Assembly: GCA_028456385.1 (NCBI GenBank)
Contig: JALNQF010000076.1
Location: 62,001-126,000 of the forward strand
DNA length: 64,000 nucleotides
DNA from: Ophiosphaerella korrae
Lineage: Eukaryota; Ascomycota; Dothideomycetes; Pleosporales; Phaeosphaeriaceae
Direction of reading: 5' to 3'
Part shown: piece after piece, positions 9,234 through 21,419 of the stretch
Layout: every line of letters starts with the position of its first letter
Position numbering within the stretch: the stretch's first letter is position 1
Notes under the pieces: generated by a model
Database searches by the model: none
Told to the model about the DNA's origin: nothing
The model's input: the letters and a program-made list of their open reading frames with translations, nothing else
Made by a program: the position numbers and the translations under genes

Positions 9234-12063
9234 TTACTCAGTCTTGCTTCCCGCGCCGGCCTTCTCTTGTGATTTCTTCTCTAGTTTCTCCACAGCTTCA
9301 TCAATCCTCTTGAAGCTCCAGTTCTTCCACAGGGGTGGATACAAGAATGGGCGTAGGTCGAAGCGGTTATCATCTGGGCTATATGCTTCTGCGTGGTAGG
9401 AGGGTGTTAATGTCTAAACAAGGCACAAATGATTAGTCATGTTCCTTGTGTGTGTGTGTTTGTGCGTCTCGTGGATTCAGAAACATACCGTCATTTTATG
9501 TCTGTTGATACTGTAGAAATGGAACTTTGAATACAGAGTCAGTATGAATTCCAAATATCGACTTTGCCTCTATCGTCCATGATATCACATGACCTAGCTA
9601 GAGACAAGACTATACGTACTAGCCGAAGTCAGTAACTATTTCTAGACGTAGTTTATTTGAAAACAAAGACTTACCAAAACGCTTGACTTTATCAGCTACT
9701 TCACGTGGCGTATACTGGTCAGACCAATCGTGTACTAGTCGTGCCCATGTACCATAAGGGCCTAGTTTGTGCTCTATAATAGGAGTGCAAAATCAGTTGT
9801 TATCCTCAATGAAGTTTCCATGACACTTAAGTGAACACAAACACACCTTTTCGCATTTTACCAAATACACTCAATTCAGCGTAGGTCATGCCCTAGGCAC
9901 AAAGTCAGTGTTAAAGTAGAATGAAGTCTACGACTAGTACGCTCACCATGTCATCTTCATCGGTTTGGGCATACGATTCTGTGATAGGCCGGAGCTCGGC
10001 TGTGGGCGCAGCATCTAGGAATCTCTGTAGAATGGGCATATCAAACTCGGTCTTTGCCCATGCTAAGAACCTCTTCAGGTCGACTTTGCTTATCGATCCG
10101 ATGGGGTTGATATCTGCCGAGCTGCAGTCGTACTGGAAATTTGCAGGCGTAGTGTAAGTAATTATATTATATGCAGTTCTGAAGATAAAGTCTTTACCTT
10201 CGTCAAGTATCCTCTGAGGGATTCATCGACATTTCCGGAGCCCAGAACAAGAAGACCACCACCACCAGGCCGCTGGCGGACTGTAGGAAGTAGTTGCGCC
10301 ATCATGTAGCTGATCACCATGCGGCTTCTAGCTTGTAGATTTCTTCCAAATTGGTTAGCAAAAGGCAGCAAAGAATGACACATACTTACTGCAGTGCCAG
10401 ATCCTCGCTTTTCTGTCCATCGAACGAAGGCTTAAATGAAGTCGCTTTTGTGAACACCTCTTTGAAAGCTAGGAAGATAGGGTCAATGTTGAGATCTTTA
10501 TGATGAGCCCCAGTTCTCTTGGCATAATCTATTGCACGTTCCCGTGTTTCTCGACTTGACTGAGTAGCCATTCCTAAATAGGCCGTTGACAGGACTTTGC
10601 CCATCAACTCCTCAGGCGAGCTTGGCACTAGACCAGCGATCCTTTGAACATCCGTTTTTACCTGTTTGTTACCCTGTTGCAAAGCTTTGCAAACTTCGCG
10701 ACACATCGAGAATACAAGAGTAGCAGTTGAGCAAGAGTCAAGGCCGCCGGAAAGCGGGATGAAATACCCAGCCGCACCAGAGCGCCGAAGATAATCCCAA
10801 AGCCAACAGGCAGGTCCAAGGGCAATCTCCTCTTCGGGACAATGTTGACGAAGCGGACGAGATTGGCTAGGTTTGAGGCTTGGATCAAAGTCGCTGTTAG
10901 GATCAGAGAGATTGAAGCTGACCCGAAACTTCTGGAAGTTGCTCTGGGATACAGACTGCATGCCACGAGCTGGGCTACTACGGAAAGACCACACTTCCTC
11001 GAGATCTACGGTGGCAGTGACCACCTCGACATCATTAAGAGAGAATTGTGAGCCCTGCTCCTTAATTTCCCCGTTGACAATAATCATGCTGCAGCCATCA
11101 TAGTAGAGTCGGTCACCATCACATCCCCTGTTGAAGTGACAAATGGTCAGTAACTTGAATCATAATCGACTAAAATAAAAATATGACGGCTCCACAATAC
11201 AGATGCATATCGGCATTGGAGCGCGCTGATCATTTCTTAAAATTGACTTACTGTTGGTTTGCGTAAAGATAGATGCCACCACATTTTCTTGTGGCTTCTT
11301 GGATGAGTGAAATACGTGTGTCTGATACATAATCAGTTTTATGGTTACTTTGGCCCTTGATAAGGGCCTGCAAACCTAATTTTCTGAGCTCGTGATGACT
11401 ACCACTGGAGTTCGTAATGATTTCACAACCAGCAAGGCTAAGCGCGTTGTGAGGACTCATGGGAGTAAACAGCTCTATTTGAAGTCAGTTCATGTCTTGC
11501 ATAACTCTTTGTAAAGATATGGGCTCACCTTCGCATGTCTCTGCTCCAATGGTGCAATCATTGGCTGAGACAAGACCATCGCCAATGGGCACAGTTGTGG
11601 AGCCTTGGAGTTTTAGGCAAGCCTCAGGTAGCTCTCGTAGCTCGTAGTCTTCGACATGCTGTGGGCGGTTCCAAGGAATGAAGTAACGCATCTCTCTATA
11701 ATTTCCGGCATTTGCAAGATAGAGCTTTGGCCGAATTAAGAGGATTTTACCGTCTAGAGCAATAATTCTTGCATTGAAGCGGTTTCCGTTATGCATGACG
11801 GGCATACCGATGTCCAGAATAATGCCATGACAAGTCGTATCGAGGAGTATGCTAGCCAGCATTTCCCAAGAATGCCGAATGACGTCGACCTCAAGGAAGT
11901 GATCCAGACAGCCATAACCAGTAATCTCGAGCTCGGGGCCTGTACGAAGAGATGCACCCGACTCCTTGGCGATCTGTATGCTCTCTTTGATCCTGTCGCG
12001 ATTGCCTTCCCAGTCTAGTGCCCATTGGTTCAGTGAGCATGTAGCGAGGGTTATCAGCCGCAT
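9234..12063 (-). CDS. QNS1: Glutamine-dependent NAD+ synthetase
   Basis: This enzyme makes NAD+ from nicotinic acid adenine dinucleotide, ATP and glutamine, the last step of both the de novo and salvage routes. Nine exons: 11529-12063, 11252-11474, 10390-11127, 10198-10342, 9947-10132, 9847-9892, 9675-9773, 9489-9524 and 9234-9413, about 728 residues, normal for eukaryotes. The N-terminal nitrilase-type glutaminase has [11 protein letters not shown] (Glu near 44-46), [15 protein letters not shown] (Lys) and [12 protein letters not shown] (nucleophile Cys177). The synthetase domain has the PP-loop SGGLDS near residues 378-383, [18 protein letters not shown] and [15 protein letters not shown]. 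One join is odd: the best donor after KVKRF leaves an extra G, so exon 7 ends out of phase with the conserved [12 protein letters not shown] exon. The upstream region is shared with the histidine kinase gene. Confidence 0.92.
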
Positions 12064-12876
12064 GGTAGATTGAGGGGACCCCTAGAATTCTCGTTGATAT
12101 AGAAACTTGGAAGGAAGTAGGTATTGTAGAATTATAGACCACTCTAAGCGTGCTGTAAGTACTGGTGCTCCAGCATTTATAGAGTCGTAATGAGAGACGA
12201 GCAGTTAGTTCTCGAGTCGTAATTTAGCCCACCCACTGCAATGCTGAGAGCATTGTCTTGTTTGCAGGATATCATATCGACGCGAGCCGGTGATAGTGGG
12301 GCACGTGAGGGGCAGTCCTCGGCTAAACCTTCCGCCGCCAACGTGGGATGCAATGCATCGATCTGGTTATTCCACCGAAGCATCCCTCTGATCGTTCGCC
12401 TATATGGGAATGATCGACACCACGCTGTCTGAGCATCTCCCAGCGCAAGCGCGAAGTTCCGAGCCGTTGCATCCCTGTCATTGAGTCCTGAGACAGGGTC
12501 ATTTATTTTGGTGGCCCTCACCATCTGTAGTGATTCTCAAACTCACACTTGCGTGGCCCCCTACCCGAGGTTTGCAGGACCCAGACTCAAAATTCAACAC
12601 TCTATCCATCTAGAACTGCTAAGCCAGTCCTACCGGGGTCAGGATCGGCAAAGACGCTAAAATCCTTAACTTTGGTGCATCGTCATCCACTAAACAAAAA
12701 GCTCTGCCTCGTTAGTGCTGCTCTGCGAGTGCCTGGCCGTGGTTTCCTACGAAGAGCTAGAACTCAACACGTTTTCGATTGCACCTGCAAGAGCGGGTCT
12801 CTAGGCTACCTTTGGTGTGCCAAAGGCATGGTCTGCCCCCTTGCCGCCACCGACAGACTGTATAGTATAGGCTGTC
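12064..12876. other. Divergent promoter region of NAD+ synthetase and histidine kinase
   Basis: About 0.8 kb between two start codons facing away from each other. It contains a tRNA-like remnant at 12555-12622. No protein-coding exon is supported. Confidence 0.6.
12555..12622 (-). pseudogene. tRNA-like remnant
   Basis: Read on the minus strand this has a D-arm-like stretch (CTAGATGGATAGAGTG), an anticodon-arm-like stretch (TTGAATTTTGAGTC) and the beginning of a T-arm (CCTCGGGT), but the TTCGA T-loop and a matching acceptor stem are absent. It looks like a broken tRNA gene. The identity of the original tRNA cannot be fixed. Confidence 0.3.
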
Positions 12877-15800
12877 ATGGCTGACCGTCTCGAAACCCCA
12901 CTCTCGCGGCCGCACGCCAGGGCACGCAGAAAAATGGAGGACGTCGCTGTACACCGTGAGCGCGACTTTTACCTGTACGTCCAGCTCAATTGGGGCACCC
13001 CAAGGGCCCTTAGCAGTAGGTGCAGCGCTCACAGCATACTTACAGGTACTATCCCTATCGCCCAAAGTCAGATGTGTCGTCAAGTCGTCAAGCCTCCCCA
13101 TCGCCGGCCATTCTTGTTCCTGTCCGTCTCCCTCCAGCAGTTCCTGCTCCTACTCTTGCTCCTGAAGTTCCACAACCGCGGTCCGCTTCTCCCACGCCTT
13201 CCGATAACTATAGTCCGCGAGTATCCGACGACAAAGCATTGGCTGCCTTTGCCCAACTTGGGGCACTTCGTTTGAATGCGCGACGGTGCCTGATCTCTTT
13301 CTTCGATCGTAGAAACTGTTATATACTTGCTGAGGCCACTAAGACTCTATGTCTTCATACTGGGCAGCCTATGTTAGATGATGATAGTCTTTGCTGGGGC
13401 AACACCGTCCTCCCCAGGGAATCAAGCCTTTGCTCATATACAGTCAACTTGCCTTGGGATACCTCAATTCCACCATATGATACATTTAAGAATCATCCAT
13501 CCCTGGTCGTCAACGATATCACCCAGGACATCCGTTTCAGGAACTACCCATTCGTTGTCGGGCCGCCGTTTTCTCGCTTCTACGCTGGTGTGCCTATTCG
13601 CAGCCCAAGTGGTCACAGTATTGGAACGTACTGTGTTCTTGACGACAAGCCACGTGATGGACTGAAACCTTGCGAGTTGGACTTTCTGAAAGAAATGGCA
13701 GGAACTGTGATGCGGCACCTTGAGATGGTCAGAGCAACAGAAGACCAGCGCCGAGGCAAAATCATGGTCAAGAGTTTGGGATCGTTCGCCGAAGGGAAAA
13801 GCGGGTTAGAGAATTGGTGGGCCGATCCTTGGGACTCTGTGGCTGAACCACCGGGCCTGGCGGACACCACGTCTTCACAGCGACAACGTGCCAATGCATC
13901 CCCAAATGTAGCACCAGAGCAATTTGTCACTGGTCGAGAGAATAGTACTGGCTCAAGCCTTCCAAGCATCCGGAGTCCGAACGCAACTTCACCGTCCAGC
14001 GTGCAACCCATGAGTACTACCATTACACCAGCGACGGAAGCACCGCCCGAGCTTCGTCCAGAAGCAATCATCAAGTCTTCAGCGTCAACGGCGAATAGCC
14101 AGAAGGACAACGTTGCTCCGGAAATTAGAACTGCTTTTAGTCGTGCGGCAAACATGATTGTCGATGCAACTGAAGCTGAAGGTGCAGTCTTCTTTGATGC
14201 CAAGATCAGCACCTTTGGGGGGCTCGTGGATGATGACTTCTTCTCTGAACAGCTACCAGAGCCTGACAAACCTTGCGCTATACTTGGTACCGCTCTTAGC
14301 AAAATCAATCGTGAGCCAGAATCGTCTACTTCCACGGAGACTTCCATGTCTGAAAGTGTTCTGCGTCACCTTCTGCGACTATATCCGCACGGCCATATTT
14401 TCGACCTAGATGATAATGCCAGTTCTCCGCCTATCAATTCACCTTCGGGTGGGGGCGATGTTGAGATGAGTGATGGTTTTCCCTTTACTGTTGCAAGAAA
14501 GTCAGAGTCATTGCGGAGTATGGACGATGAGAATTATCTGCGAAGCGTCTTCCCGAAAGCACGAAGCTTGGTACTTTATCCATTATGGGACCCACACCGC
14601 GATCGATGGTTCGCCAGTGCTTTTATTTGGAGCACAGATCCATTGCGTGTGTTCACCAATGAGCAGGATCTGAGCTATCTCGCAGCGTTTAGTAATTCGG
14701 CAATGGCTGAAGTTGCAAGATTGGATATGAAACTAGCGGACGCGGCCAAAGCAGACTTTATTTCTTCTATTAGTCACGAATTGCGCTCACCACTTCATGG
14801 AATTCTCGGAATGACTGATCTCCTTAAAGATTCACATCTGGATAATCAACAGGCATCTCATGTGGCAACCATAGAGACGTGTGGCAAGACATTACTGGAA
14901 ACCATCAATCACGTAAGTGGCGATATATTCTCACATATTTAATATGTTTCGTACTAAATTCAGCAGGTCCTAGACTTCGCCAAGATAAATAACTTGACTC
15001 GAGGAACCTCCAAACGGCAGAAGAAGCGAGCAGCAAGCGCGAAACACATGATCAATCCCGGCCAAGCTCATACAAACGATATTATGACCTTGATCAATGA
15101 TGTGGACATGAGCGTTTTGACTGAAGATGTAGTGGAGAGTGTCTTCGCAGGGTACACATACCAGAAGAACTCAGATCAAAGCTACCAAGTCGGCGTACCT
15201 GAGTCCGAAAAGATGGCTATATCGGTCATTCTAGATATTAACCCGACTAAGAACTATATCTTCCGCACACAACCTGGCGCCTGGCGGCGCGTCATCATGA
15301 ACCTCTTTGGTAACAGTCTAAAGTATACACCAGCTGGTTTTATCAAGGTGAAGCTCGAAGTGAGGCCAAAACCCAGCGCCACGGATGACTGTTGCGAGTT
15401 TCGCTTCACGGTTACAGATTCGGGTATTGGCATGTCTGAAGACTACATTGACACCAGACTCTTCCACTCCTTTGCTCAAGAGAATCCCCTAAGCCAGGGC
15501 ACGGGTCTAGGTTTATCAATCGTAAAACAGATTGTCGAATCCCTAGGCGGCGAGGTTGAGGTGTGGAGCGAGAAAGGAAGAGGTACTAAATTCACAGTCA
15601 CTTGCGCGTTGAAGGAATCCAATAAATCACCAAGCTTGTATGCCATTGGTGCAGAGCAAGACAAAGAAAAGAGCCTGCAGAAGGTTGCAAAACGCACAAA
15701 GGGGTTAAAAGTGCGTTTTGCTGGCTTTGATGAAGAGGAGGAATATTTTGTGAGAAGCCTAAAGAATAAGACGGCAACTAACTTGTCCTTGAAAGCTCTT

Positions 15801-16811
15801 GAGAGCCTCTGCACTGACTGGTTCGACATGGAGAAAAGCGACACTAATGAAGAGGTAAACTTGGTCGTCGCTACAGAGACCAGCGCGAAGAGGCTACGCG
15901 CTCAACATAGTCAGGTCCCCGAAAAGGGGTCAAATGCACCAGTCATTGTTCTATGTCAAGGAGCAGCCTCTGCACAGTCAACAACAGCCATCACCGTACC
16001 TGGAATTATCTTCGAATGCATCAGCCAACCAGTGGGGCCTCACAAAATGGCAAAGGCACTAGCCTCCTGTCTGGACCGGCACGCCAGTCGCGTATTAGTC
16101 CGTGCCATAGAAACCGACTCGACACTCCCCAACATAACCGAACTCAATCTGAAAGAGAGCACTCCTACCCAAACCCCCTCTCTTTCATCCCGCTCCCTCG
16201 AAATCCCACGTCCACTCCTCCCCTCCGTGAATAGCGCCCCGGAAATCCGCTCCGTTAACGCTAGCCCATTGAAAAAATCCCTCTACAGTAAGCCCACGCG
16301 CGCCCTCAACTGCCTCGCTGTCGATGACAACCCCATCAACCTGCGCCTCCTCCGTACCTTCATCTCTAAGCTCGGCCACAACCACACCCTTGCCGTCGAT
16401 GGCCTCGAAGCCCTCGAAGCATACATGACCGCGCAGTCCACTTCAGCCCGCACGGACGTAGTCCTCATGGACATTAACATGCCCATTATGGACGGCCTCG
16501 AAGCCACCCGCCAAATTCGCGCCCACGAGATCCGCTATAATTTGCCCAAGGTTACCATTATTGCGTTGACCGGCGCGGCTGACGCCGAGATCCAGCAGGA
16601 GGCAAATTCGAGTGGGATTAATTTATTTATGATTAAGCCTGTGCGTTTGGCGGATTTAGAGGTTGTACTCAAGGGCGTGATTACTGGGCAGGATAATGCG
16701 CTTTTGGAGGGGCGGCTGGAGGCGAAGGCGGAGGCGGGGAGGGCGAGGGAAAAGGAGAAGGAGAAGGAAAGGGGAGAGGCTGGTGGGATCGATGGTAAGA
16801 CCTGTGAGTAG
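12877..16811 (+). CDS. Hybrid histidine kinase with N-terminal GAF-like domain
   Basis: Three exons (12877-12974, 13046-14912, 14967-16811) give 1269 residues. Intron 1 is GTACGT...TTACAG; intron 2 is GTAAGT...CAGCAG. A GAF-like region lies near residues 90-240 (AGVPIRSPSGHSIGTYCVLD, a typical fungal GAF kinase sequence). The HisKA box is SISHELRSPLHGILGM with phospho-acceptor His610. The ATP-binding domain shows the N box (NLFGNSLKYTP), G1 (DSGIGMS) and F/G2 (FHSFAQ, GTGLGLSIVKQI). The C-terminal receiver has acidic DD (AVDDNPIN), phospho-acceptor Asp1157 (VLMDINMPIMDG) and the Lys of MIKPVR. All catalytic residues are present, so it should autophosphorylate and feed a phosphorelay through an HPt protein such as Ypd1. 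No transmembrane segment is seen, so it is probably cytosolic. The signal is unknown. It ends in a Lys/Glu/Arg-rich tail. Confidence 0.93.
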
Positions 16812-17242
16812 CGGCTGTGCTAAATATTTTATTCTAAACTGGAAGGGTGCATGCGGGTTGTTTGTGGTGGAATTAGGCGTTTATACCCATATCTTATTTC
16901 AGTTTCTTTCTTTGGTTATAGTACAAATGATGTGGGATGGCAATGTACGATTATCATGGCGTAGGTATTAGCAAATATATTTAAACGACCGACACCGTCA
17001 CACATGCACGTCTCTCATGAGGCAGATAGGATTTTGTAGATTTTATATGTAGTAGAGGTCAAAGATAGATAAAATGTAGCTAAATTGTAAATGTGCAGTT
17101 TCATATCAAGGCCCGTTTATCCAACTCCAGCCGAATACACCTATTCGCAGCTTCAGGTCTCATCGATTCCCTGCTTCCCTTCGTATCAACTCCCATCCAT
17201 TCTTACACTGATGCATTTGCATTGCTTGCTACAACGTAGTGT
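16812..17242. other. Convergent 3' region, nothing else seen
   Basis: AT-rich spacer between the ends of two converging genes, with no open frame of note. Confidence 0.6.
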
Positions 17243-18388
17243 TTACTGAATCCAGCCCTCGGATTTGGCCTGGCTCAAGAGCTGTCCCATTGCAGGTCCC
17301 ATCACGACAAACGTCTCTGCAATCAAGACGTGCGCAATGATAAACATGGCACCGAAGATGATGAGCGAGCTCTTGACGAAAAGCTTGATAAGCCTGCGCC
17401 TGGCCTCCCAGTTGAAGCTACGCCACGCCTCCAAGAAACCAATATGTCCTGATCCACCCATCAACTTGCTAACGACCTTGCCGCCAAAGGTGCGGTCGAA
17501 GGGAACAATGGTGTCCTGGTCCTCAGGAAGGATAGAGGCTTCAATACGGACGAGGGTGACGATGGCGGGGACGCAGAGGAAGAGAGCGGAGGCGACGATG
17601 ATGACAACCATGGCCAGCATACGGAGGACGAGGCCGGTGACTTGGGCGCAGTTGTACTCGGTCATGTTCTCCTGGCCGAGGCGGTGCAGGCCCATGAGCA
17701 TGCCGATAGCGGTGACGAGGTAGACAGCGACGTAAGGCATGGCGGCCTCGATGGCGGCGGGCAGGGCAAGAGCCTTCCACTGGCTCATGGGGACGAAGCG
17801 AGCGCGGAACGACATGTTGGTAGGCATGGAGACAACCTTGTGTGTCCAGGTGGCGTGAACATTGGCAAGTGCGGCGCCGCTGAGGGCAGCGACGATGACG
17901 GCCTGGCCGGGAATGCGGGGCAAGGCGGCGGCGAGGAAGGTGTTGACGAGGCCGATGAGGATGCTGTAGAGGAAGTAGATCCCGAAGCCACGGAAGCGTG
18001 CGGTGCGGCCGCCATGGGCGACAAGGTGCTTGACGGTGCCGCGAATGCTCGAGGTGATGGGCTTCTGGTTCACCAGGGTGATGGTGGGGCCGGTTTCAAG
18101 GAGTCCCTCTTTCTCAGCCTTGTCGCCAGACTCGTGCTGGGTGGGGGAGACGGTGATGGCGGCGACAGGCGACTCAACCATGCAAAGCGTGGTGATGACC
18201 TCGTGGAGCATGTAGGAGAGAAGGTTGATACCGAGTGCGGCAGCCACGAAGCTCACATAGGTCAACGCGATCCCCCACACAGGCATCTCAATCTCAACCC
18301 CCTCCGGTCCCTCCATGCCCACAGCGCGCTTGACAAAGGCAGCCGCATTGGGGTGGGCAAGCCCCCGACGGGCGAGGTGAGCAAGCAT
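17243..18388 (-). CDS. Fungal multipass membrane protein of unknown function
   Basis: A single open frame gives 381 residues from the first ATG (MLAHLARRGLAHP). The frame stays open 177 bases further upstream without another ATG; that stretch is CT-rich on the coding strand and reads like a 5' leader. About six hydrophobic segments are visible, for example VWGIALTYVSFVAAALGINL, YFLYSILIGLVNTFLAAAL, LPAAIEAAMPYVAVYLVTAI, MLAMVVIIVASALFLCVPAI and SSLIIFGAMFIIAHVLIAET. A charged loop separates segments 1 and 2. Similar fungal proteins are sometimes labelled 'ubiquitin carrier protein', but I see no ubiquitin-related motif and would not carry that name over. No function can be inferred from the neighbours. 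Confidence 0.75.
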   Translation of the reverse strand: MLAHLARRGLAHPNAAAFVKRAVGMEGPEGVEIEMPVWGIALTYVSFVAAALGINLLSYMLHEVITTLCMVESPVAAITVSPTQHESGDKAEKEGLLETGPTITLVNQKPITSSIRGTVKHLVAHGGRTARFRGFGIYFLYSILIGLVNTFLAAALPRIPGQAVIVAALSGAALANVHATWTHKVVSMPTNMSFRARFVPMSQWKALALPAAIEAAMPYVAVYLVTAIGMLMGLHRLGQENMTEYNCAQVTGLVLRMLAMVVIIVASALFLCVPAIVTLVRIEASILPEDQDTIVPFDRTFGGKVVSKLMGGSGHIGFLEAWRSFNWEARRRLIKLFVKSSLIIFGAMFIIAHVLIAETFVVMGPAMGQLLSQAKSEGWIQ

Positions 18389-19494
18389 ATCGCCAATCAG
18401 GATATACAGTAAGTAAATGTATCGATGGATAGAAAGGAAACAAAGTAACGCGAAAAGCAGATAGATAGTCAAGGAGCAAGAAAGTAAAGGGAAGGTATAA
18501 GAGAGAAGGAGACGTGACACGGTGGAAGCGGCAAAGGAGGCACAGGAGGTCGCCAAGCCTCCCAAGCTAATTAATGGCTGTGCAGGCCTGACGCAACTTG
18601 CTTTGATTGACGGTTGCCTAGTTGGCTAACTGCAAAAAGCCTAGCGTGCGCCTATAATTGGTCGTGTCTCGTCCGGTCTGAGACCACTAAAGAAGCAGCC
18701 AGCAATGCGGACGAATATCCGGAATCTCTTCCAGATAATCAAAAGCAAAGTTGCAGTGAGCTCAAAGTATCTATTCACTCAAAACGTATGATCCTCAAGC
18801 CATTTATTGTGACTCGGAGGCATAAACGATGGAAAGCAAAATAATGTGAATACCTTACTTGCCTTGCTGTGACTACCGTCGTATACTTCATGCACAACTG
18901 TCACCCCATCCAATACTTGTTGGTGCCGCGGCGACCTCGGGCATCGACATCGGCACTGACGGCACGGCGGCAACTCGTTCACCGGGACCCAATACATGCA
19001 GTGACACACGTAATCACCCAGCACAGCAACCAGATACGCGCCCCCAACATGCTAGCCATCAAGTGTGATTATGCAACTTCACGTTTCGTGCACCGCGGCA
19101 CAGTGGCTCTGAAATGACGAGGTTATTATACTATACGGATGACCTATGTATAGAAAAGACAGCGCCTTGCTTCGCCATGCCTATCAAACCATGACCCGTT
19201 CCATACCTGATGAACCCGAGTGAGAAATTTCATCAAGGCGCATGAGGAAACAAGAAGACCGAACAAACACATATTTCAAAGGGAAAGCTTTTAGGAGAGA
19301 TGGTCCAATTTAGGGCTGCGTGACTGTCGTATCAGACCGGACGTGAGAGTCATCATGCGTCGTCGATTCGACGCTGCGTGTGCGTATAAGAGTGTGAGAA
19401 GGTGGTGGGTACACAGGGCCGCATATAGGGAGCGTCTTCGGGGCTTGTCTGGGCGAAAATGTGCTCTGCATATGATGTAACACCTCGTAAGTCA
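18389..19494. other. Intergenic, no gene seen
   Basis: About 1.1 kb between two minus-strand genes. It holds the CT-rich leader of the membrane-protein gene at its left end and no supported exon. Confidence 0.55.
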
Positions 19495-20948
19495 CTACAA
19501 GACGGGTTCCGGGGCTGGTTTCTCGTCTACCTCGGCGATAAGATCGTGCTTGGGAGCGACGGGGAAGTCTCCTTTCTTGACCTCTGGAGACTTTCTGACC
19601 TCGGGAGAGGTGGAGCGTCCACGGTACTGGTTGATGGTCTCCTGTGCCTTGGCGGTGTATTGTTGAGTGTAGCCCTGGACTGTCTTGGCGGCATTTCCAG
19701 CGTGCTGGTTGGCAAGACCCTTGATTTGAGTAGCCTGCTGGCTAGCAATTTGACGGCCCTTCTCTAGCTGAGCATCAATAGCCTCCTTGTTCTGGATATA
19801 GATAAGAGGACCGAGGAAGGTGACGAGAGTGGCGATCAAAGTCAAGCCCCAGAAGGGAACAAATTTGATGAGGAAGTAGGAGATGAGCGACGCGAAGAAA
19901 GCCTGTACAATGTGTTAGTTAGCAAGAGTCCAGGAATAGGGGTGTACTCCACTTACAGCACCCGACGCATAGACGTTCTCGGCGAAGACTATACGCTGAG
20001 ACTCAATGACGAAGAAGTTGATGAGCTGCTCGACGTCATCAAGCAAGCGTTCGAGTGAGGCTTTCGGGATGGTGAAGTACTGGCGCGGCCGGAACTGGGA
20101 GGTTAGGCCTCGTCCAAATGCCACCTGTCCGGCGATCTCAGCGGTTACGGTCACGCCAAGGGTGAGGTAAAGAAGCTTGAGACCGTAGCGGATAATGTTG
20201 AGGTATCGGGCGGCGAAGATGAAGAGGACGGCGGTAGCGAAGGCAATGCCGGTAGCACGAGGGTTCTTCCAGCTCAGCAGCCTGTAGAACATGCTGTGGT
20301 AGTCTGGTCATGTTAGTAAAGGTGCAGCCAATATGTGGGAGGTACGCACGAGTGAGGTTTTGGCCGGTAGCCGTCTGGTGTTCGGGGGTCTGTCGAGAAT
20401 TTGCGAGATCAGCAAACTCATTGCGAGTCTTGGTGGCCTCTGCTTGCACATTTTGGCCGACGGGACCTGTAAACATCAGTCTTGTGTTGATAGGTGCATG
20501 TGCACATGTCGGGCATCTGTGTCGCGAGACCAGTTAGCTGTAGAAGGCGGAATAACGGCGGGGCTGCACTTACCTCACCGTTGACGACCGTGTCCTTTGC
20601 ACTCTGGACCGAGGGGTGGTTTGAAGCGGCGCTCATGGCGTTCTGTGCAGCTGTCTGGCTGTTAGGAGAGGAAATTGGTGGTGTGCGAGGTGCAGGTAGG
20701 ACTGTCGTGTCTGGCGTTAGTCTGGGTCTCGGCAGGGTCCGGAGCGTTGCCGTTCCACGTACCTCACTTTCCAGGATGCTGTTGCCTGTCTTTTGCGCAC
20801 TGCTAGCCAAACTGCCGTTGGTGGTGCCGTTGGTGTGCGGCAATTCGCTGGGAGACAGGGCAGAGGGCTGGTTGGAGGGTGCAGACGGGTCAAGGTCAAG
20901 GTCTGGGAAGACGGGGTGGTTGATTTCTACACGCGGAGGTTCGGACAT
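19495..20948 (-). CDS. Reticulon-like ER membrane-shaping protein
   Basis: Five exons fit: 20763-20948, 20579-20642, 20350-20466, 19957-20303 and 19495-19902, about 373 residues. The N-terminal ~120 residues are Pro/Ser/Asn-rich and unstructured. The reticulon domain begins at YHSMFYRLLSWKNPRAT and contains two long hydrophobic hairpins (GIAFATAVLFIFAARYLNII with YGLKLLYLTLGVTV, and FFASLISYFLIKFVPFWGLT with LIATLVTFLGPLIYI). Reticulons wedge into tubular ER membranes and curve them. The C-terminus is a helical, charged tail (QQATQIKGLANQHAGNAAK). The first intron (GTACGT...GCACAG) is less certain than the others because that stretch can be read through without a stop. Confidence 0.88.
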
Positions 20949-21300
20949 GACGGGATAGGTAGTTGGGTGTGGGATAGGGCGACTGTGGAAGGAGAGGGGG
21001 GTCTGGGGGAAAGTAGTAGTAGGGCGAGAGAGAGGTCAGTCAGTTGGCCAGTCAAGAGTTTGGTTTCAGGCGGTTTGCAAGTGACGTTGCTATTTGCACC
21101 GGCGCGGCTGTCGTGTGCGCAATGTTTTGTTCGAATTGTGCCAACGTCATAGCGGAGGCAAATCACGCCCCCAACAGCACAGCACCAAGATTCCTGGTTC
21201 TGATTCCTGGTTCTGTGCCACTATGTCATGTCTACGACTGTGTATTCTGCGCTGCCCACACATGGCTGACCTTGCTTGCTTGCCTACTTGCTTGCCTGCG

Positions 21301-21328
21301 TGCTGGTGCCGGTGCTGGTGCTGGTGCT
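21301..21328 (+). repeat. GGTGCT microsatellite
   Basis: About four units of GGTGCT with one GGTGCC variant. It lies in the gene-free stretch. Confidence 0.75.
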
Positions 21329-21337
21329 CCTTGCGCG

Positions 21338-21419
21338 TGCCATTTTTTGCAGCCCGATTCAGGCAGGTTTCACATGTGAAAGCCCGGCTCTTAGCCCATT
21401 AGGCTATCGAAAAATGCCA
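21338..21419. repeat. 82-base inverted-repeat, tRNA-like structure
   Basis: The ends (TGCCATTTTT and AAAAATGCCA) pair as a 10-base inverted repeat with one mismatch. Inside are a TAGC/GCTA stem with a 7-base loop containing GG, resembling a tRNA D-arm on the minus strand, and a perfect 14-base palindrome TTTCACATGTGAAA. No anticodon arm or TTCGA loop is present, so it is not a working tRNA gene. Confidence 0.4.

Noticed and set aside
13613..14347. 244-residue minus-strand open frame
   Set aside because: Lies inside the histidine kinase coding exon on the other strand.
17642..18412. 256-residue plus-strand open frame
   Set aside because: Antisense shadow of the multipass membrane protein gene; low-complexity Gly/Asp/Val text.
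12555..21419. Functional tRNA genes
   Set aside because: Both candidates (12555-12622 and 21338-21419) lack a proper T-loop, and one or more stems do not pair. I saw no TTCGA-type T-arm in a tRNA context anywhere in the window.
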